NCBI GenBank assembly: GCA_002500765.1
Contig: DLSX01000155.1
Span: forward strand, 1-8,412
Length of the DNA: 8,412 nt
Reading direction: 5' to 3'
Origin: Neorhizobium sp. UBA7851
Lineage (GTDB): Bacteria > Pseudomonadota > Alphaproteobacteria > Rhizobiales > Rhizobiaceae
The translations under genes and the position numbers were made by a program. The notes under the pieces are model-generated. The model was not told where the DNA came from and ran no database searches. It saw nothing but the letters and a program-made list of their open reading frames with translations. Of this stretch, positions 5,596 through 8,412 are shown piece after piece; positions within the stretch are counted from its first letter, which is position 1; each line of letters begins with the position of its first letter.

Positions 5596-5625
5596 GAAAG
5601 CCCGCGGACATGTCCGCGGGCTTTC
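5596..5625. terminator. bidirectional terminator between convergent genes
   Basis: A perfect 30-base palindrome, 15 bases per arm (GAAAGCCCGCGGACA and its complement), 22 bases after the dehydrogenase stop and 24 bases after the end of the - strand PepSY-type gene. On the + strand it is followed by a T-rich tail (CTTTCTGCTTTCT), so it serves the dehydrogenase best; on the - strand the tail is less T-rich. The position between tail-to-tail genes fits a shared terminator. Confidence 0.88.
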
Positions 5626-5649
5626 TGCTTTCTAAACTCACATCGGGTC

Positions 5650-7065
5650 TCAGCGTATGCCCGGCGGCATATTGCGCTGTTCGGCCGCCATCATTTCCGC
5701 CAATGCTGCGCGGAAGAAATCGATCAGCAGAAACACCAGCAGACTGACGCCCATGACAGGCAAAGCCACGCCGAAGACGATGGCAACGGCGAGCGCCGCC
5801 AGCTTGGCGACGGGTGGCAGATAAGAGAAGCTGCGGATCAATGTCCGCGGCGAACTGCCGGGTGCCGGACGCCGCAGCCACCACATGCGGTAACCGTAGA
5901 TGATCATCGCCGTCAGCGAGATGCCGAACGCAGCCATCAGCGCCTGATTGGCAACCCCGAACAGCACGCCCATATGCGCATCGATCCCCCAGCGGATAAG
6001 CTTGGCGACGATCGGAAAACTCTCGAAGTCCGCCCGGCTGGTGATGCTGAAACTGCTCGGATCGACGGCAACCGTATCCACCTGAGTGGGCCAGCTGCGA
6101 TCGTATTCGCTGACACGGAATGCCTGATCGACAGTGCGCGGCGGCCTGATCTCGATCATCGGTGAATCGATACCGGCGGCGCGTGCTGACGCCACAACAC
6201 CGTCGAAGCGAGCAACCATATCCTGCTCGGAAACCGGAGGCGCCGTCTCGACCGCGGCTCCCATCCCATGCTCGGCATGCTCGCCAAGAACCGGCGCTTC
6301 CGCCTCCGGATTGAGCGTTGTCGTGATCGCCGGCGTGATCCAGCCGACCTCGTTGCGGAACGCATCGATATTGCCACCTGCCCAGCGCGACCAGGTAAGC
6401 CCGGTGGCAGAGAGAAACAGCAGGCCAAGCGCCGTCCACAGGCCTATCAGCATATGCAGTCGGCGGGCACGAGCCGAAGCTGTCACCGCGACAGCCTTGG
6501 GCCGTTTCGCACTTCGCTGCCAGTACCAGAGCAGCAGGCCACCGACGATCGAGAACCAGAGCCAGGAAGCGGCAAGCTCGCTATAGTGCCGGCCGATATC
6601 GCCCAGCAGCAGATTACGATGCAGGTAATCCAGCGTGATGCGGAACGGCAGGATGCCGCTGGTGCCATAAGTGATCATTTCACCCTGCACCGCCAGTGAT
6701 GCCGGATCGATAAACACCGTTCGCGTCTCCGATTCCCCGAGGCCCGGCTCGGTGAACATTACCCGTGTCGTCAACCCCGGCTCGGTCGAGGGCCGCACGG
6801 CGAACAGCCGAGGCCCCTCGCCGATCGACTGACGTGCAACCCGAATTTGGTCGGACAACGGCCGCGCCGGACCATCGGTACGCGCCATCAACTGGTCGCG
6901 ATAAAGGAAGTTTTCGATCTGCGGCGTGAGCACGTAAAGCGTACCGGTAATCGCCGCAACGAGCAGGAACGGCCCGACAAACAGACCGACATAAAAATGC
7001 AGGCGCGTTATGAACTGCCTGATGGCGGCAAAGGCCGGTTGCGATGGCGCGAGTTCAGCAGACAT
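5650..7065 (-). CDS. PepSY-associated transmembrane protein (PiuB-like)
   Basis: A 471-residue inner-membrane protein. The ATG at 7065 is preferred over the upstream GTG at 7092 because GGAGG (7075-7071) lies five bases before it. Helix 1 is about residues 24-46 (after LH at 22-23), followed by a long periplasmic PepSY-like region; helix 2 is about 165-183 (LWFSIVGGLLLWYW), helix 3 about 204-224, then a second large soluble region, helix 4 about 364-392 and a long hydrophobic end about 421-450. Histidines at membrane borders (His23, His149, His160, His204, His364) are the pattern in this family, whose members are tied to siderophore or metal uptake and may move electrons through bound heme to reduce substrates. 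A HAEHGMG stretch (263-269) might bind metal. It follows a Cys/His-rich exported protein gene, consistent with metal acquisition. Substrate unknown. Confidence 0.88.
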   Translation of the reverse strand: MSAELAPSQPAFAAIRQFITRLHFYVGLFVGPFLLVAAITGTLYVLTPQIENFLYRDQLMARTDGPARPLSDQIRVARQSIGEGPRLFAVRPSTEPGLTTRVMFTEPGLGESETRTVFIDPASLAVQGEMITYGTSGILPFRITLDYLHRNLLLGDIGRHYSELAASWLWFSIVGGLLLWYWQRSAKRPKAVAVTASARARRLHMLIGLWTALGLLFLSATGLTWSRWAGGNIDAFRNEVGWITPAITTTLNPEAEAPVLGEHAEHGMGAAVETAPPVSEQDMVARFDGVVASARAAGIDSPMIEIRPPRTVDQAFRVSEYDRSWPTQVDTVAVDPSSFSITSRADFESFPIVAKLIRWGIDAHMGVLFGVANQALMAAFGISLTAMIIYGYRMWWLRRPAPGSSPRTLIRSFSYLPPVAKLAALAVAIVFGVALPVMGVSLLVFLLIDFFRAALAEMMAAEQRNMPPGIR

Positions 7066-7129
7066 GCGCGCCTCCGGGCGGAGCGATTGCACATTGCGAT
7101 GCCGGAAGGACGATCCGGTGAAAAGTCAT
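7055..7129 (-). CDS. possible 24-residue leader ORF overlapping the PepSY-type gene
   Basis: On the - strand an ATG at 7129 has GGAG (7139-7136) six bases before it and reads 24 codons (MTFHRIVLPASQ, then CAIAPPGGAHVC) to a stop at 7057-7055. This overlaps the start of the PepSY-type gene (7065) by 11 bases in another frame, the arrangement used for translational coupling. It starts 50 bases after the end of the upstream Cys/His-rich gene; a small hairpin GCCGG-N6-CCGGC (7152-7167) lies between them. The peptide has two His and two Cys but matches no family I know. It could be a real small protein, a coupling or leader ORF, or chance. Confidence 0.35.
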   Translation of the reverse strand: MTFHRIVLPASQCAIAPPGGAHVC

Positions 7130-7179
7130 GGTGATCTCCAATAGGACGACAGCCGGCGTAAACCGGCAGAAAGGTGACG

Positions 7180-7623
7180 TCAGACTGGAAGAACGGGCGG
7201 ACCTCGCGCATCGCCGCTGAGCCCAAGCTGCCGCGGCGCAGCGTTTGACTCGAACACGACAACAAGCGTCGCCGAGCGGGCGGCCGTGACGGCAACAGGT
7301 TCCGGCACCTTGGCAGGTATGCCGACATGGACAGCGGCCGCCACCTGGCAGGCGGTCAGACAGCAATCCTTGGCATGCTTGGCGTTTTTGGGTTCACCCG
7401 AACCCGGCATCCCACCATGCCCGGCATGGGGATCGATTGCCTGCCGCGCCTCATAACCCATATCGCCAGAGGCACAGATGATGGCTGCCTCGCTGGACGC
7501 GAATGCCATCGCGCCGGTGCCGAAGCCCCCGACCAGGGCCTGCAGCGCCAAAAGAACGCCGATCAGCGCAGCGAACGGCACGCCACAAAATCCGTCTCTG
7601 ATCAGGTATCGAAGGAAGCGCAT
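7180..7623 (-). CDS. small exported Cys/His-rich protein, DUF2946-like
   Basis: A 147-residue protein. Residues about 12-42 are one hydrophobic segment ending in GAMAFASS, a signal peptide or anchor, so the rest is probably periplasmic. The mature part has Cys50, a His-rich loop DPHAGHG (64-70), the cluster CCLTAC (87-92) and His99, and ends in a proline-containing RGPPVLPV tail. Similar small proteins of the DUF2946 type carry scattered Cys/His ligands and a comparable tail, and often sit beside PepSY-type or TonB-dependent receptor genes linked to copper or iron; the family call is from memory of that pattern. No strong ribosome binding site precedes the ATG at 7623, which weakens the start. 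It is the first gene of a likely - strand operon with the PepSY-type gene. Metal binding or delivery is inferred. Confidence 0.68.
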   Translation of the reverse strand: MRFLRYLIRDGFCGVPFAALIGVLLALQALVGGFGTGAMAFASSEAAIICASGDMGYEARQAIDPHAGHGGMPGSGEPKNAKHAKDCCLTACQVAAAVHVGIPAKVPEPVAVTAARSATLVVVFESNAAPRQLGLSGDARGPPVLPV

Positions 7624-7632
7624 GAATGAAGT

Positions 7633-7653
7633 TCATCACCATGAAGGTGATGA
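7633..7653. promoter_or_regulatory. inverted repeat before the metal-associated operon
   Basis: TCATCACC (7633-7640) and GGTGATGA (7646-7653) form a perfect 8-base dyad around ATGAA, only 10 bases upstream of the - strand gene starting at 7623. A perfect TTGACA on the - strand (7660-7655) could be a -35, with the dyad filling the spacer and a weak -10, GATGAA (7637-7632). That would give an almost leaderless mRNA and a repressor site inside the promoter. It could also be a hairpin in a longer transcript. The surrounding DNA (7622-7690) is AT-richer than the genes. Confidence 0.35.
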
Positions 7654-7716
7654 TTGTCAATGCGACATTAATGCATATTGCCGCGCGACATTTGGCCCTT
7701 GGGCAATCCGCCAAAC

Positions 7717-7752
7717 AAAAGGCCCGCGAAGATCTTAACTCGCGGGTCTTTT
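7717..7752. terminator. Rho-independent terminator for the - strand gene at the right edge
   Basis: AAAAGGCCCGCGA (7717-7729) pairs with TCGCGGGTCTTTT (7740-7752), 13 pairs with one G-U, around a 10-base loop. Read on the - strand it is followed by TTTTGTTT, a good tail, and lies 18 bases after the stop of the gene ending at 7771. On the + strand it also ends in TCTTTT, so it may work both ways. It separates the right-edge gene from the metal-associated operon. Confidence 0.85.
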
Positions 7753-7770
7753 AAATCATGTGACAGATAC

Positions 7771-8412
7771 TTACTGACCGGTCTGGCCGCCGGTGTTCTG
7801 GCTCCACTCGCGGATCGCCTCGTCGAAGGCCTTCACGCCGTCCGGCCCCTTCTGCAGCGTCAGCAAGGCGCGACGGCCGTTGCGATAGGCAAGCGGGATA
7901 TCGATCCAGTTGCGGGTCCGAAGAAGCTCAAGGTTGGTCCGCTGGGCATCCGGGAAGTCATTGAGCGCGATCATGTGGAAATCGTCGGTGATCTTTGCCG
8001 GAACGGCAACCAGCGCGTTTCCACGATCCTGCTCCGTCTGCTTCATCGCAATGCGAAGAACGCTGTCGATGGCACCACCTTCGAAGTCCGGCGGGACCGC
8101 AAAGACGATTTCGATCAGGTGGCTGGCCGGCAGCGACGAATCGTTGTTGCGCTTGACGGTCAACAGAGCAGTCAGGCCGCGCCCCGGCACGGTGATACGT
8201 CCCTGAACGACAGGCTCCGCCGGTCCGCCGTTCTGCGCAGGTTCACGCTGCAGGGACCAGGAAACCGATCCCTCGATCGCAGTCGGCGCAGTCTGGCCGA
8301 TACGTTCCTCATAAAGGAACATCTTTTCGCCGGCGGCAGCCGGTGCCGTGGTGCTTGTCGCGCCCGGAGCTGCGGGGGCAGGTGTAGCACCACCCGCAGG
8401 CGCAGCCGCACC
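7771..8412 (-). CDS. conserved hypothetical protein, C-terminal part (5' end outside window)
   Basis: The - strand frame is open from the right edge to TAA at 7773-7771, giving the last 213 residues. The first 30 visible residues are an Ala/Pro/Gly/Thr-rich linker with no ATG, so the internal Met at 8322 (GEKMFLYEERIG) is not the true start. After the linker comes a domain of about 180 residues, rich in predicted beta-strands, with SVSWSL, ITVPGRGLTALLTVKRNN, HLIEIVFAVPPDFEGGAIDS, VPAKITDDFHMIALND and WIDIPLAYRNGRRALLTLQK. The last strand and KGPDGVKAFDEAIREW resemble the C-terminal end of IalB-type (invasion-associated locus B) proteins, but the cysteines usual there are absent, so I do not assign it. 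It reads like a conserved Rhizobiales hypothetical of the envelope. No function can be stated. Confidence 0.8.
   Translation of the reverse strand, partial: GAAAPAGGATPAPAAPGATSTTAPAAAGEKMFLYEERIGQTAPTAIEGSVSWSLQREPAQNGGPAEPVVQGRITVPGRGLTALLTVKRNNDSSLPASHLIEIVFAVPPDFEGGAIDSVLRIAMKQTEQDRGNALVAVPAKITDDFHMIALNDFPDAQRTNLELLRTRNWIDIPLAYRNGRRALLTLQKGPDGVKAFDEAIREWSQNTGGQTGQ

Noticed and set aside
5450..6439. Second - strand frame of 329 codons across the PepSY-type gene and the end of the dehydrogenase gene
   Set aside because: It overlaps two convincing genes in another frame, runs through the terminator palindrome, and reads as low-complexity Arg/Gly-rich sequence.
1..8412. CRISPR array, tRNA, rRNA, insertion sequence, integrase or defence cassette
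   Set aside because: No regularly spaced repeats, no RNA gene signatures and no transposase or integrase motifs were seen on either strand.

Overview
This window looks like chromosomal DNA from an alphaproteobacterium of the Rhizobiaceae (Rhizobium/Agrobacterium/Sinorhizobium type). The coding regions are GC-rich. The rpoH gene is of the short alphaproteobacterial type and lies near an RluA-family pseudouridine synthase, a linkage I recall from rhizobial genomes. A DUF1127 protein and the C-terminal half of what resembles a rhizobial conserved hypothetical protein point the same way. The taxonomic call rests on recognition, not on a search.

Layout of the left half, all on the + strand: the 3' end of a pseudouridine synthase gene (2-409), an AraC-type regulator (539-1396), a 57-residue protein with a TRASH-like cysteine pattern (1468-1641), a DUF1127 protein with an N-terminal extension (1750-2055), an AT-richer non-coding stretch, a class I SAM-dependent methyltransferase (about 2348-3223) and rpoH (3420-4322), which ends at a textbook terminator (4349-4380). 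A zinc-dependent alcohol dehydrogenase of the 2,3-butanediol dehydrogenase type follows (4518-5573). The four genes between the pseudouridine synthase and rpoH look like accessory cargo in an otherwise housekeeping neighbourhood.

The right half is on the - strand and meets the dehydrogenase gene tail to tail across a perfect 30-base palindrome (5596-5625). Reading leftwards from 7623, it holds a small exported Cys/His-rich protein resembling DUF2946, a possible 24-codon leader ORF overlapping the next gene, and a five-helix PepSY-type membrane protein. Such combinations usually belong to metal (iron or copper) acquisition. A terminator (7717-7752) separates this set from the C-terminal part of a conserved hypothetical gene that runs off the right edge.

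Regulation may be the most informative part. Sequences fitting the general-stress (EcfG) pattern GGAAC-N16-(C/G)GT lie upstream of both the AraC gene and rpoH. rpoH also has a CTTGAA box like the -35 of heat-shock promoters and a strong GNRA-capped hairpin in its leader. I see no CRISPR array, tRNA, rRNA, transposase or convincing new defence system. The best novelty leads are the overlapping leader ORF, the TRASH-like small protein beside an AraC regulator, and the stacked rpoH control region.
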